Source: Verrucomicrobiota bacterium (GTDB lineage: Bacteria > Verrucomicrobiota > Verrucomicrobiia > Opitutales > JABDGR01). Taken from it: a DNA stretch of 47,777 bases. The notes below the pieces were generated by a model that saw only the letters and a list, made by a program, of their open reading frames with translations, had not been told where the DNA came from and did no database searches. The stretch is taken from contig JABDGR010000005.1 in NCBI GenBank assembly GCA_013285985.1, forward strand, positions 1 to 47,777. Reading direction: 5' to 3'. The position numbers were made by a program, and so were the translations under genes. Every line of letters starts with the position of its first letter. Within the stretch, counting starts at the first letter, position 1. Shown one piece after another: positions 15,252 to 30,909 of the stretch.

Positions 15252-16430
15252 TTACTCCGTCACCTTAAACTTCTTCAGCGCCTTTTCGTCCACAGTGAGG
15301 CCGAGGCCGGGGGTGTTTTCGTCGAGGTCGATAAAGCCGTCTTTGGCCACGGGTTCGCCTTTGAAGATGTACCAAAAGAGTTCGTTGCCGACTTCGACGT
15401 CCACGGGCGGGAAGTATTCGGCCATCGGGGAATTCAAGCTGGCCATGACGACGTGGTAATTGTGCATCTGCCCGGCATGGGGGATAACGGGGATGGAATG
15501 CGCCTCGGCCAGTGCCGCGATTTTCCGCGCCTGGGTTAGTCCGCCGACGCGGTTGGTGTCGAATTGAATATAATCCACCGCGCGGGCCTCGATGAGTTCG
15601 CGGAAGCCGTAGAGAGTAAACTCGTGCTCGCCGCCGGCGATGGGGATGCGCCCGCAGCGCTTAAGTTCGGCGTAGCCGTGGATGTCGTCGGGGATGACGG
15701 GTTCTTCAAGCCAGCGCAAATTGAATGGCTCGAGGCGCGGGAGCATCCGCTTCGCATAGTCGAGGTTCCAGCCCATGTAGGCGTCGGCCATGATGTCCAC
15801 GCCGTCGCCCACGGCTTCGCGGACGACGCGGACGAGCGCGACGTTTTTGCCCATGCCTTCCGCGCCGTCCACCGGTCCCCAGCCGAAGCGCAGCTTCATC
15901 GCCTTGTAGCCGTCCTTTTTATATTTTTTCGCCTCGGCGGCGAGTTCGTCGAGCGGGGTGGAGTAGAGGCGGCTGGCGTAAACGGGAATGCGTGGTTTGG
16001 TGCGCCCGCCGAGCAGGCGATAAACCGGCTGCTTCGCGGACTTGCCGAGCAGGTCCCACAACGCGATGTCCACCGCGCTGATGGCGACCATGCCGATGCC
16101 CTTGCGCCCGAACGCCATCGTCTTGCGGTACATGTGCTGCCAGAGAAATTCGATGTCCCACGGGTCCGCGCCGAGGAGCAGGGGCTTTAAGTGCAAGTCC
16201 ACGACCTGCTTGGTGACGAGCGGCGAAAGCGCCGCGTTGCCGATGCCGACGAGGCCGTTGTCGGTAAAAATTTCGACGATGAGCCAGCCGTGGAAGGCGA
16301 AGGTGCCCATGGTCGCGCGCTCAAGCATCGGCGCGACGGCGTCCATCGGGTTCGTGCAAAAATGGGGCGGGAGCGGAACGGTCGCACCTTTCCATTGGAC
16401 GACACGCGTGCGGATTTCAGTGATTTTCAT
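15252..16430 (-). CDS. rhmD: L-rhamnonate dehydratase (enolase superfamily)
   Basis: A 392-residue enzyme of the mandelate-racemase subgroup that dehydrates L-rhamnonate to 2-keto-3-deoxy-L-rhamnonate in the cytoplasm. The N-terminal capping domain carries HFCTNPMDA. The barrel has metal ligands in DAYMGWNLDY (Asp), RWLEEPVIPDD (Glu) and AGGEHEFTLYG (Glu). The catalytic His is in PHAGQMHNYH. DYIQFDTNRVGG and MASLNSPMAEYFPP are strongly RhmD-like, and the length is normal. It is the last gene of the ten-gene minus-strand run. A relict second copy of its 3' end is at 11934-12020. Relatives act on other sugar acids, but the active-site signatures favour rhamnonate. Confidence 0.88.
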   Translation of the reverse strand: MKITEIRTRVVQWKGATVPLPPHFCTNPMDAVAPMLERATMGTFAFHGWLIVEIFTDNGLVGIGNAALSPLVTKQVVDLHLKPLLLGADPWDIEFLWQHMYRKTMAFGRKGIGMVAISAVDIALWDLLGKSAKQPVYRLLGGRTKPRIPVYASRLYSTPLDELAAEAKKYKKDGYKAMKLRFGWGPVDGAEGMGKNVALVRVVREAVGDGVDIMADAYMGWNLDYAKRMLPRLEPFNLRWLEEPVIPDDIHGYAELKRCGRIPIAGGEHEFTLYGFRELIEARAVDYIQFDTNRVGGLTQARKIAALAEAHSIPVIPHAGQMHNYHVVMASLNSPMAEYFPPVDVEVGNELFWYIFKGEPVAKDGFIDLDENTPGLGLTVDEKALKKFKVTE

Positions 16431-16468
16431 TGGCGGAAAAATAAACGCGGAGGACCGGGTGAGAAAGC

Positions 16469-22252
<5,784 letters not shown>

Positions 22253-22256
<4 letters not shown>

Positions 22257-25200
22257 TCGGTGACAAGGGTGACCGGGCCAAGGAGGCCGGCGGGGATGGG
22301 TTTCGCGTCGCGGCGGGGATTGGCCGTGGTCCAGGTGATGCGTTGTTCCGGAGGTAACGCGGCGTCACCAAGCAGGCGGTTAAGCCAGGTGTTGGTAACC
22401 TCAATTTTGAGTGTGTTCGTTCCCGGGTGCAAGGCTGGGGTGATTTCGACGCGGTAGGGGGCAGTCCACGCCACGCCACAGGAAACGCCGTTGACATAAA
22501 CTTCTGCCAGGTCGGCGACTTTGCTGAGGCTGGCCCAGACGCGTGCAGGGTTGGCGCCAGAAGCGGGCCAGTCGAAAGTTTGGGTGTAAGCTGCCGTGCC
22601 TGAGTAAGATTGAACGCCGGGTTCGAGGCGAGTGGTCCAGTCAACGAGAGTATCGAAAGCAATCGGCCCGTTCGGGCCGCCGCGATTGACATCGAAGGTG
22701 ACCTGCCACTGGCCAGTGAGAGTCTGCGCGGGTTTGGGCTCGAGCCAGTTTTTGCCGGAATTTGCGTTGGTGCTGGAGGTTGCTTCTCTCAAGACGACGA
22801 AAATCGAACCGCTGGCTTCGAGGCGCAAGGGAAGGACCGTTCGCCCGTTTTCAATGCGCCATTCGTTCGCGCGCCGGGTTTCGCCCGTGACTGCGTCCCA
22901 AAGTTCAGGCACGCGACCAGCGGTGCGAAGGGAGAGTTGAATTGTCTGCACGGAGTCGCGTTGGTTGGAGATAAAATAAATATCGAGGCCGGGCGCAGTC
23001 CGATGATTCCAGGCAATCCCCTCGGCATGCCGGCCGGTAGCGTCGGTGACGATGACATCACGGGCGATGCCCAATGAATCGAGCGAGGTTTCAGTAAATG
23101 GCGTGGCCAGCACGCGGCCTTTGCCGACCTGACGCGGGGAATTTCCCGTCGGCCAAAGTTCCTCAGCGGTTTGGCGCACGGCGGTGTCAGATGCCGGATA
23201 ATTTTGCAGACTTGGCGAACGGGCTGGTGGTGCGGAAACAAGGATGGTAGCTCCGGCTTGCACCAGCTCCCTCAATTTTGTGACTACTTCCGGAGACATT
23301 TCATCGACAGCGGGCGACATCGGCCGGGCCGCGGGCAGCACAAGCACCGTGTAACTTGCGCCGCCGGGGAGCTCGATACGGCCGTTGCGAACCTGGGCCA
23401 GGCGCAGGAGTGCATCACGGTTAATTGAGTCGTAAGCGTAGCCGTGCAGCGGGTCAATCGACTCGGCAGGACTGGTGATGTTGTCAGAGGCAACGATGCC
23501 TTCGGGCTCTGAATGCTGGGGCTGGCCGACGTTGGCGGCACGCTGGGTTTCGCTCACGAAGCCTTCGGCTCCGAACAAACCGGGGAGCGTTGAAACAAGT
23601 TCGCCGGGCAACACGGCGCGGCTGGGAATTTCTTCTCCCGTAAATACGGCGATATCCGCAACGGGCGTTCCGGTTTGCAGGAGCGCCTGGCAACGCTGGG
23701 TATATTCCACCCAGGCCCGGCCCGGTTTCCACCAAGTTTGGTCTCGCTGAATAAAATTGCCGATGCCGCTAAGCGTCATGCCTGGCTGGCGGTCCAGCCA
23801 CGGGTTGTGGACGAAGACGTGAAAAACAAAACGATTGATGCCGATCGCATAATTAAGGTCGCCCGGGGCCTTGAGCATCGCGGGCGATTCATCCCAGCCC
23901 AGTTTCACTTCTGTAAACGCTTCAGCTTGGGCCAGTGCCTTGCCATAGATATGCGCTCCGGAAACGGCATCGAGAATGTCGTTGGGTTTGTCGTGGGTGG
24001 GACTGCGCAGCCAGAACTCGCCCATCGGAATGTCCACGGTTGAAAAATGCCTGAGGTTGTCGCTGACCATGGTCGGCGCGACTGCTTCCGAACTGAAAAC
24101 ACAGCCCTGGGCTTTGGCCAGCGATTCGAACGTGCCGAAAAAATTATCCTCCAACAAATCGGCAATCGTCTGCCGTACATCGTGCAAAAACCGCTCGGAG
24201 ACATCCGCGCTCTGCACCGGGATGCCCGCCATAATGGGCAGATAAGGCACGGGATCGTAGCCGCGGCGGCGGGTGAACTCCGCGCGAAAAACGGGCGACC
24301 AGTCCTGGCTGCCGCATTCCCAACTATCCACGTGAAAAACCTTCAGCACGCGGCCTGCGAGCGCCGGGCCGACCTGGCGGATGGTTTCACCAAACCAATG
24401 GTCGAATTGGAGGCGGACAGCTTCGGGATTAAATTTGTCACACTCCAGACCCCTTCCGCCACCGCCGGTTTCGTTTTGATGACCAGTAGAAGTGTGCCCG
24501 ATGCGCAGGATGGTCCAATTACCCGGTGGGGCGTCCCAAACAAGATGGCCGTCGGCGGTGAGATGGTCTGTTATATTCAAGATGCTTCTGAGCGGTACGC
24601 ATTCGTTGTCTGGCACTTGAGTGGTGGTGGTTGGCCGACTTACGCGCCAGACCTCGCCGGTTTTTCCCTCGTACTGGTTCACGCGCGGCGAGCCGGAAAG
24701 CGTGATGCCCTGCAACTTCAGCCCAATCTTAAATTTGGCTGAGTCGAGGTCTTCGCCGCCGGGCTCGGAGCCGGCCGGGTCGTAAGTGAAGCGGAAAAAA
24801 CGCGCCGTGGTGGGCACGATGGCGTGGGTGACATCGGCGTCGTCGTCCTGCCAGCCGGCGCGCGGCGCGACCAGCCGTCCCAGCGAACGGAAATGTTCAC
24901 CATCGTCGCTCACCTCAATCAGCAGGCGGTTGGCCTGATAATTGTTGCCACCCTTGCGGAGGGTGATCGAGCGACAGGTAAAGGGCTGGTCGAAGGCATA
25001 TTGAACCCAGCCCGGCGCACTGACGCGGACGGATTGTGTGTTGCCAGGAGTGGCCAGCATCTGCGCGTTTACATTCGGCAAGTTGGTGGTGATGGTTGGG
25101 GTGATTGTGTCGGTGGAAACGTCGGAGCCAGCGGGGGTTGGAAACGCCAGTACGGCGATGTCCTGATAATAATTCTCGTTGGCGGGAGGCTGGGGCAGCG

Positions 25201-25669
25201 CGCCGTCGAAATGGCCGCCGTTTTTGAATGACGTTTCGCGCCACACAACTTTCTGCATGGATAATTCGGGCGTGATCCACGGGCCGCCGGCGGTCGCAAA
25301 GCCGTCGCAGTCCTGCATGGCGAGTTTGAGGCCGAGGCGGTCGGCCTCGTTCATCGCAAAGCGGACCATGTCCCACCAAAGCGGGCTGAGTTGTTGTGCG
25401 GGTGGGGCAAACTGTGGCGGTGTGGTCGCGCCGCGGATGGGCATCAGGTAGGCGCCGCCGATGCCGGCCTGCTTCATCGCCGCGAGATCCGCGGTAATGC
25501 CCTCGCGTGAGACGGCAGCATTCATCCAATACCAATAAACCCACGGGTGTGCGGCCTCAGGTGGATGCTGGAAGGCAGCCTCAAGGTCGTCGGCACGCAC
25601 GACTGCGGCCCAGGCCAGAATGCCGAGCAGGGCTGAAAAAATGCAGTTTCGGTAGCGGACAATGACCAT
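22253..25669 (-). CDS. Secreted GH106 alpha-L-rhamnosidase
   Basis: An 1138-residue protein with a signal peptide ([26 protein letters not shown]). The N-terminal catalytic region has the GH106 pattern: [54 protein letters not shown] and [15 protein letters not shown] beta-sandwich insertion follows. [12 protein letters not shown] contains a likely catalytic Glu, and [11 protein letters not shown] is also typical. The C-terminal part has sugar-binding beta domains ([20 protein letters not shown]). GH106 enzymes remove terminal alpha-L-rhamnose from rhamnogalacturonans. The gene lies 9 nt after GH78 and overlaps GH95 by 4 nt. Confidence 0.9.
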
Positions 25670-25678
25670 GAGGCAAAA

Positions 25679-28480
25679 TCAAAACTGCGAGGCAAATTGA
25701 TAGGAACCCGAATCAATGGAATAAACCATGCGGTCGCCCTCGCGCCGCAGGAAGGTTACGCCCGGACTTTTTTCTGCGGGGGCATCGCTTTCGGTGACCG
25801 GCGTATTTTCACGTGCGGGGACGAAGACGATGCCGGTGGTGTTTGCCGGAATTGTGGTTTTGAGCACGAAATGCCCCTCTTGATGTTCCCAGCGGACGGA
25901 TATTTTGCCGTGGACGGAATTGTAACTGGCCTCGACCCAGGCGAGGTCGCCGACGGGGGCAGGGTGAAGGATTATTTTCTTGAAGCCCGGTGTCGATGGG
26001 TCGGTGTCAATTCCGGCGAGGTCTTTATAAAACCACTCAGTAATTTGGCCGAACATGAAGTGGTCGTGCGAGACGCCGTTGCTGGCGTCCCAGGATTCAT
26101 TGAGCGAGGTTTCTCCCTTTTGAATCTGGAAGCCGTAGCCGGGTTTGTCCGTCTGGTTGACCATGCGGTAAATGTCATCCGAGTGGCCCGTGCCAGCGAG
26201 GGCCTGCAAGAGGAAGCGAAACCCAACTTCACCTGAAGTCATCGAGTAGCCACGCTGGGCCACGTCTTGTTCAACAGCGTCGAGCACCCGCGCACGGTCG
26301 GCCGGTTCGGTAATGCCCATGAAGAGCGGGATGGCATTCCCGGTTTGCGAATTCAACGCGTAAGTGCCCTTGGCAGCATCAAAAAACTTGCGGTTGAAGT
26401 CGGCGCGAATCCGTTCCGCGCGGGCGGCGTAGTCCTGGGCCTCGTCTACTTTACCGAGGAGCGCAGCGGTTTTTGCGAGGAGTGTTGCGTCGTAATAATA
26501 GAACGCGGTGGCGGTGAGGGGTGGAGGCGTGAGTTCCGAGAAACGCGTGTGCTTCGGGTCGAGGTCATACCAGTCGCCCAGGCCATCGGAAACAATGCCG
26601 TCCTTGGCGCCTTTTTCAAGATAGGCGAAATAGTTTTTCATCGCGGTGTAATTGGTGCGCAAAAGTTCAAGGTCGCCGGTGAATTGGTATTGTTGCCAGG
26701 GCACGTCGAGGAAGGCGGAGCCCCATTCGGCGGCGTCGCGGTAGTCGCCCTTGAATTTGGTGTATTCGGGAGCGATATTGGGGATGAGCCCCTTGTCTTC
26801 GCCTTCGGTAATCTGCGCTTCGGCCATGTCGCGCGTGATCTTGTCGAAGAGGCGCGCAGTGTCGAATTCGTAGCGCACCGACGGACCGACGAGGTGGACG
26901 TCATCGAGCCAGCCGAGTTTTTCGCGGTGTGGGCAGTCGGTGAGCAGGGACATCATGTTCGAACTGATGGCCCAGCGCACGAGGTCGCGGATTTTGTTCA
27001 GTAGGGTATTCGATGTGGCGAAAGTTCCGGCGGGTGAGGAGGTCGAATGGACGACCTGACCCTCCACGGCGACGAGGTGCGGAAGTTTGGATTTGTCGGC
27101 ATCGGCGGGCGGGGTGGCGGCGGTTGAGGGCGCGGCTTCGCCCGCCGGGAAAAATTCCGCTTTCAAATACCGGCAGCCGATATAGCAAAAACTTGGCGAC
27201 CAGGTTTCCTCCTCATCGGTAGCTTTCGTGTATTGCCACCAGGAAATGCCGCGGTCGGTGCCGCCCATCGTGCCGCGGTTGAGCGAGCCGTCGGCATTGA
27301 TGATTTCCGATGGTGTGAGGCGCACCGTACTGCCCGCCGGGCCGGCGACACGGATGCGCGGCATATACGAGGCGTTTTGGCCGAGGTCGTAAAGTATGCT
27401 GCCGTCGGCGTTGGGGTGGACGGCAACCGGCTGGCGAATTTCAATCACGCGGATGGGCGGCGCAGCCTCGCTATGGCCGCGCAATGTTCCGCTTGGCCGG
27501 ATCATGGCCACCGCGTGCGGCCAGAGATGGTCGTCAAAGCCCGCTTTGTTCCAGCCCGGGGGCCGCAGGCGGGCGTCATAGTCTTCCCCGCCGTAAATGG
27601 TGCCGAAGGTGATGGGCCCGGGTTGCACTCGCCACGATTCGTCGGTGCCGAAATAATCAACCGTGCCGTCGTTGTATTCGAGGCTGAGGCTGAGGATGGC
27701 GCGCTGGGGACCAAAGAAGCCGAGAAATTTGGCAAAACGATCACGGCGCACGACATCGTAAATGCCATTGCCGAGAAAAAGCCCGGTGGCGTTCGGTCCC
27801 TCATGTAGCAGGGCGGTCACATCCAGTGTATCGTAAAGAATGGTGCTTTCGTAATTCGTCCATCCCGGCGTCAGCACGTCGGCACCGACTTTCGCGCCGT
27901 TGAAATACATTTCATATTGGCCCAGGCCGGAGACGTTCGCCAGCGCCCTCCGCAATCCGGGTTTCACGGAAAATTCGCTGCGCAAGAGCAGCGACTCGGT
28001 CATGCCCGGTGCGACAATCCAGGTGCCCGCCCAGTCGGCGGGTCGCAGCACGCCCATCGTCCAGGTGGCGGCGGAACTCCAGGCTGTGGACTTGCCGTCG
28101 CGATCCCACCCCCGTACTTTCCAAAAAACTTGCTGCAATGAAGAGAGCCGACTGCCCGCGTAGGGGATGTCCGTCGTGGCGTCAGACGCAATGCGCCCGC
28201 TGTCCCAAACATCGCCGTGGTCCTGTGTAAGAAGTTCAGGCGACGAGGCGGCGAGGATTTGCCACGCGGTTTGTTTTTGGCCGCGCTCGTTGCTCTCAAC
28301 CTGCCAGGAAAGACGCGGCGCGGCGACATCCACGCCGAGCGGGTCGGTGTCATGATCGCATTGCAGGGTGGTGACGCGCAAGGTTGTAGCGGGGGCGGGG
28401 GCATCCGCGGCGGGCAAAGAAGCAGCCATGCCCAGCAACGCACTCGTAGCAAACCACGGAAGGAGTTTTTTCAAGATCAT
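25679..28480 (-). CDS. Secreted GH78 alpha-L-rhamnosidase
   Basis: A 933-residue enzyme with a signal peptide (LPWFATSALLGMAASLPAADA). N-terminal fibronectin-like and carbohydrate-binding domains (PRLSWQVESNERGQKQTAWQI; GLGQYEMYFNGAKVGADVLTPGW, here named by their edges) precede the (alpha/alpha)6 barrel. The GH78 signature DCPHREKLGWLDD places the probable general acid Glu520. Later motifs are GDWYDLDPKHTRF, NGVSHDHFMFGQITEWFYKDLAGI and a C-terminal beta-sandwich. It inverts terminal alpha-L-rhamnosides. The presence of both GH78 and GH106 in the same operon points to a rhamnose-rich substrate with more than one linkage. Confidence 0.93.
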   Translation of the reverse strand: MILKKLLPWFATSALLGMAASLPAADAPAPATTLRVTTLQCDHDTDPLGVDVAAPRLSWQVESNERGQKQTAWQILAASSPELLTQDHGDVWDSGRIASDATTDIPYAGSRLSSLQQVFWKVRGWDRDGKSTAWSSAATWTMGVLRPADWAGTWIVAPGMTESLLLRSEFSVKPGLRRALANVSGLGQYEMYFNGAKVGADVLTPGWTNYESTILYDTLDVTALLHEGPNATGLFLGNGIYDVVRRDRFAKFLGFFGPQRAILSLSLEYNDGTVDYFGTDESWRVQPGPITFGTIYGGEDYDARLRPPGWNKAGFDDHLWPHAVAMIRPSGTLRGHSEAAPPIRVIEIRQPVAVHPNADGSILYDLGQNASYMPRIRVAGPAGSTVRLTPSEIINADGSLNRGTMGGTDRGISWWQYTKATDEEETWSPSFCYIGCRYLKAEFFPAGEAAPSTAATPPADADKSKLPHLVAVEGQVVHSTSSPAGTFATSNTLLNKIRDLVRWAISSNMMSLLTDCPHREKLGWLDDVHLVGPSVRYEFDTARLFDKITRDMAEAQITEGEDKGLIPNIAPEYTKFKGDYRDAAEWGSAFLDVPWQQYQFTGDLELLRTNYTAMKNYFAYLEKGAKDGIVSDGLGDWYDLDPKHTRFSELTPPPLTATAFYYYDATLLAKTAALLGKVDEAQDYAARAERIRADFNRKFFDAAKGTYALNSQTGNAIPLFMGITEPADRARVLDAVEQDVAQRGYSMTSGEVGFRFLLQALAGTGHSDDIYRMVNQTDKPGYGFQIQKGETSLNESWDASNGVSHDHFMFGQITEWFYKDLAGIDTDPSTPGFKKIILHPAPVGDLAWVEASYNSVHGKISVRWEHQEGHFVLKTTIPANTTGIVFVPARENTPVTESDAPAEKSPGVTFLRREGDRMVYSIDSGSYQFASQF

Positions 28481-28497
28481 CGGCGGACGATTAGAAA

Positions 28498-29595
28498 TTA
28501 CAATTTCTTCGGGTCAAGCACCACATGCTTGATGTGCTTGCGCAGCCAGGTGTAGGTAATGTGGACGAGACCGTCGGAAGTCTGGATAACCGCCGGATAC
28601 GAGTAGCCATCACCGCCAGGTTTACTTTCGAGGGTCAGAACATGCTGCCAATTTTCGCCATCCGCGGAAATGGCGACATCGAGCGGGTAGCGGAAGCCTT
28701 TGCCCTTGGTGGTATTGTTGGGATCGGGGCCCGTATTGTTATAGACCAGCAATTGGCGGCCGTCGGCGAGGGTGACACCGTCAATGCCCGAATTATTATT
28801 GGGCAGGGTGGTTGGCGCCAGCGGGCTCCAAGTCCTGCCATTGTCCTTCGACCAGGTTTGCGCGATGACGCCGTCATTGGTTCGACAGAGTGCCTGCAAG
28901 CGTCCATCGCGGTAAAACAAAATGGTGGGTTGGATGCCGTTCAGGTCTTTATCGCCGCGGGCAATCGGGCCGCTGCTTTGCCAGGTTTTGCCCTGGTCGC
29001 GGGAGATTTCGAAATAAAGGCGGTGGTCTTCTGTTGCCTCGAGGCTTGATGGGCTTAGCCACGCGTCGTCCGACAGCGCCACGGTTTTGTTTTTGATGGC
29101 GCCGAGGATGCCGTCCGGCAGGCGCTCGGGTTTGCTCCAGGTTTTGCCGCCATCTTTCGAAAACATGATCATGCCCCACCATGCGGCGGGTTTGGGGCCG
29201 ACTTTGTAGAACAACACCAGCGGGCCGTCCTTCGGCGCTTGAAAAAGGACGGGGTTCCAGGTCGGCAGGCGCGGGGAGCCATCGGCCTGAATGCCGTTGG
29301 CAACTTCGACACCTTTGAGCCATTGGCCATTTTCCTGCCGCGCAACCCAGATGCCGACGTCGGGGTTGCGTTCAGCCGTGCCGCCAAACCACGCGGCGAC
29401 GAGATGTCCCGGAGCGACTTCGGCAATGGTCGAAGCGTGGCAGGACGGATACGGCGCGCCTTCATTGATAAATTCGGAAGAGATCAGGGCATCCGGGTGC
29501 TCACTCGGAGTCGACTCAGCAGCGGCAGGAATGTTCTTGCACGCCGGCAGCGTGGAAATGACGGCGAGAATCAAAAGGGATATCAGGGCTTTCAT
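28498..29595 (-). CDS. BNR-repeat (sialidase-like) lipoprotein
   Basis: A 365-residue six-bladed propeller protein. The signal peptide ends in a lipobox (STLPAC, Cys19), so it is probably a lipoprotein. Asp-box repeats are clear: SKDGGKTW, SRDQGKTW and SKDNGRTW. The N-terminal segment CHASTIAEVAPGHLVAAWFGG is typical of the BNR_2 group commonly annotated as exo-alpha-sialidase. I do not see the usual RIP/FRIP arginine motif of true sialidases near the N-terminus. With no sialic-acid genes nearby and rhamnosidases on both sides, a pectin-related hydrolase, lyase or binding protein is more likely. Co-transcribed, with gaps of 17-18 nt on each side. Confidence 0.75.
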   Translation of the reverse strand: MKALISLLILAVISTLPACKNIPAAAESTPSEHPDALISSEFINEGAPYPSCHASTIAEVAPGHLVAAWFGGTAERNPDVGIWVARQENGQWLKGVEVANGIQADGSPRLPTWNPVLFQAPKDGPLVLFYKVGPKPAAWWGMIMFSKDGGKTWSKPERLPDGILGAIKNKTVALSDDAWLSPSSLEATEDHRLYFEISRDQGKTWQSSGPIARGDKDLNGIQPTILFYRDGRLQALCRTNDGVIAQTWSKDNGRTWSPLAPTTLPNNNSGIDGVTLADGRQLLVYNNTGPDPNNTTKGKGFRYPLDVAISADGENWQHVLTLESKPGGDGYSYPAVIQTSDGLVHITYTWLRKHIKHVVLDPKKL

Positions 29596-29613
29596 AAAAT
29601 TGAATTACAAGTT

Positions 29614-30909
29614 TCAGGTGGAAACAGGAACGCGTCGGCCATTTCGATTGGTGATCATATAAGCTGCGGTCAGCAAAAGGGCGGCTCCGACAATATAGAT
29701 GATCGCCCCGAAGGCGATGGCGTAGCTCATGTTCTCGATTTTGGTGCCGTAGGGGCCGTAATCGACCGCGTAGCCGAAGGCGACCGTGCCGAGAGCGCTG
29801 CCGCCCCAGCCGAAGGTGTTCATCAGGCCGGCGGCAGTGGCGCGGGTGCGAGGGTGGACGACATCATACAGTGAGGCGAAAATATTGGCGTCATATAGGC
29901 CTTTGCCGAGGCCAAAAATAGTCATGGAAATGATGAGCGTCGTCTTGCTCGTCGTGTGGCCGACGAGGGCGATAAAGGCTGCGCCGCCAAGCAAGCCCAG
30001 CGCCTGCACAGTCATGCGGCCTCCGGCAAAGCGGCCGGCCCAGCGGTCGGCCAGCAAGCCGCCCAGCGGGACGCTGCACGCGCTGGCGAAATTGATGAAA
30101 AGCGCCGCGGATAACCCGGCCGCTGCGAGCTTGAAGCCGAATTTTTCGCCGAGAAAGGTTGGCGTCCAATCGAGAAAAATTCCCGCCACCGAATTTGCAC
30201 AAATAAAAGCCGTAAACAGGAGGATGGCCGCCGGTTTTCCCAGGATTTCACGAGCCGTTTCCTTGATGCCCAGGCTGGATTGCGGCGGAGTCTTATCGAT
30301 TAATGATGGTTCTTTATCAGTCGTTGTAACCCGGTCGGCCGCACCTCGGACGGGCTCGCGCAAAAAAGCGTAAAGCACGAGCGCCAATAAAACTCCCGCG
30401 ATGCCAAAAAAATAAAAACCCAGGCGCCAGTTGTAATGTTCCGCCAGCCAGGCGGCGAGCCAGCTCCCCCCGATGGCGCCAAAATAGACGCTCGATTGGT
30501 GGAAGGACATGGCGCGGGAACGCGTGCGCTGATCATGGTAGTCGCTGAGCAGCGACATCGAGGCGGGAAAATAAAAAGCTTCCCCGAGGCCTTCCACAAC
30601 GCGCACGGTGACAAATTGCCAAAGCCGGCCGCACCAGCCCGTCAAGCTGGTGGCGGCGCTCCAGAACAGACAGCCCCCGAGGATGAGTTGCTTGCGCGAA
30701 AGGCGATCGGCGATATAGCCGGCGAACAGCGCGCTCCCGGCGTAAACCCATTTGAAGCCGGAGAAAATCCAGCCCTGCTGCTCGGCGCTAAAACCAAATT
30801 CTGCCTGAAGCTTGGGCATTACCGAGGAAATTGCCTGCCGGTCCGCATAGTTGAAAAAGCAGATCAACCACAGCATGCCGACGACGGCCCATTTATAATT
30901 GCGCTTCAT
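29614..30909 (-). CDS. MFS transporter, anion:cation symporter type (sugar acid / hexuronate)
   Basis: A 431-residue inner-membrane protein with twelve predicted helices. It opens MKRNYKWAVVGMLWLICFFN followed by YADRQAISSVMPKL, the ACS-family signature of ExuT, GudP and RhmT type carriers, and has GYIADRLSRK (MFS loop 2-3 motif). The start is set at ATG 30909, which overlaps the aldolase stop by 4 nt; the longer frame to 30933 lies inside the aldolase gene. It would import sugar acids such as galacturonate, unsaturated uronate products or rhamnonate by proton symport. In E. coli the related RhmT gene sits beside rhamnonate dehydratase and the aldolase, the same trio as here. Confidence 0.85.
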   Translation of the reverse strand: MKRNYKWAVVGMLWLICFFNYADRQAISSVMPKLQAEFGFSAEQQGWIFSGFKWVYAGSALFAGYIADRLSRKQLILGGCLFWSAATSLTGWCGRLWQFVTVRVVEGLGEAFYFPASMSLLSDYHDQRTRSRAMSFHQSSVYFGAIGGSWLAAWLAEHYNWRLGFYFFGIAGVLLALVLYAFLREPVRGAADRVTTTDKEPSLIDKTPPQSSLGIKETAREILGKPAAILLFTAFICANSVAGIFLDWTPTFLGEKFGFKLAAAGLSAALFINFASACSVPLGGLLADRWAGRFAGGRMTVQALGLLGGAAFIALVGHTTSKTTLIISMTIFGLGKGLYDANIFASLYDVVHPRTRATAAGLMNTFGWGGSALGTVAFGYAVDYGPYGTKIENMSYAIAFGAIIYIVGAALLLTAAYMITNRNGRRVPVST

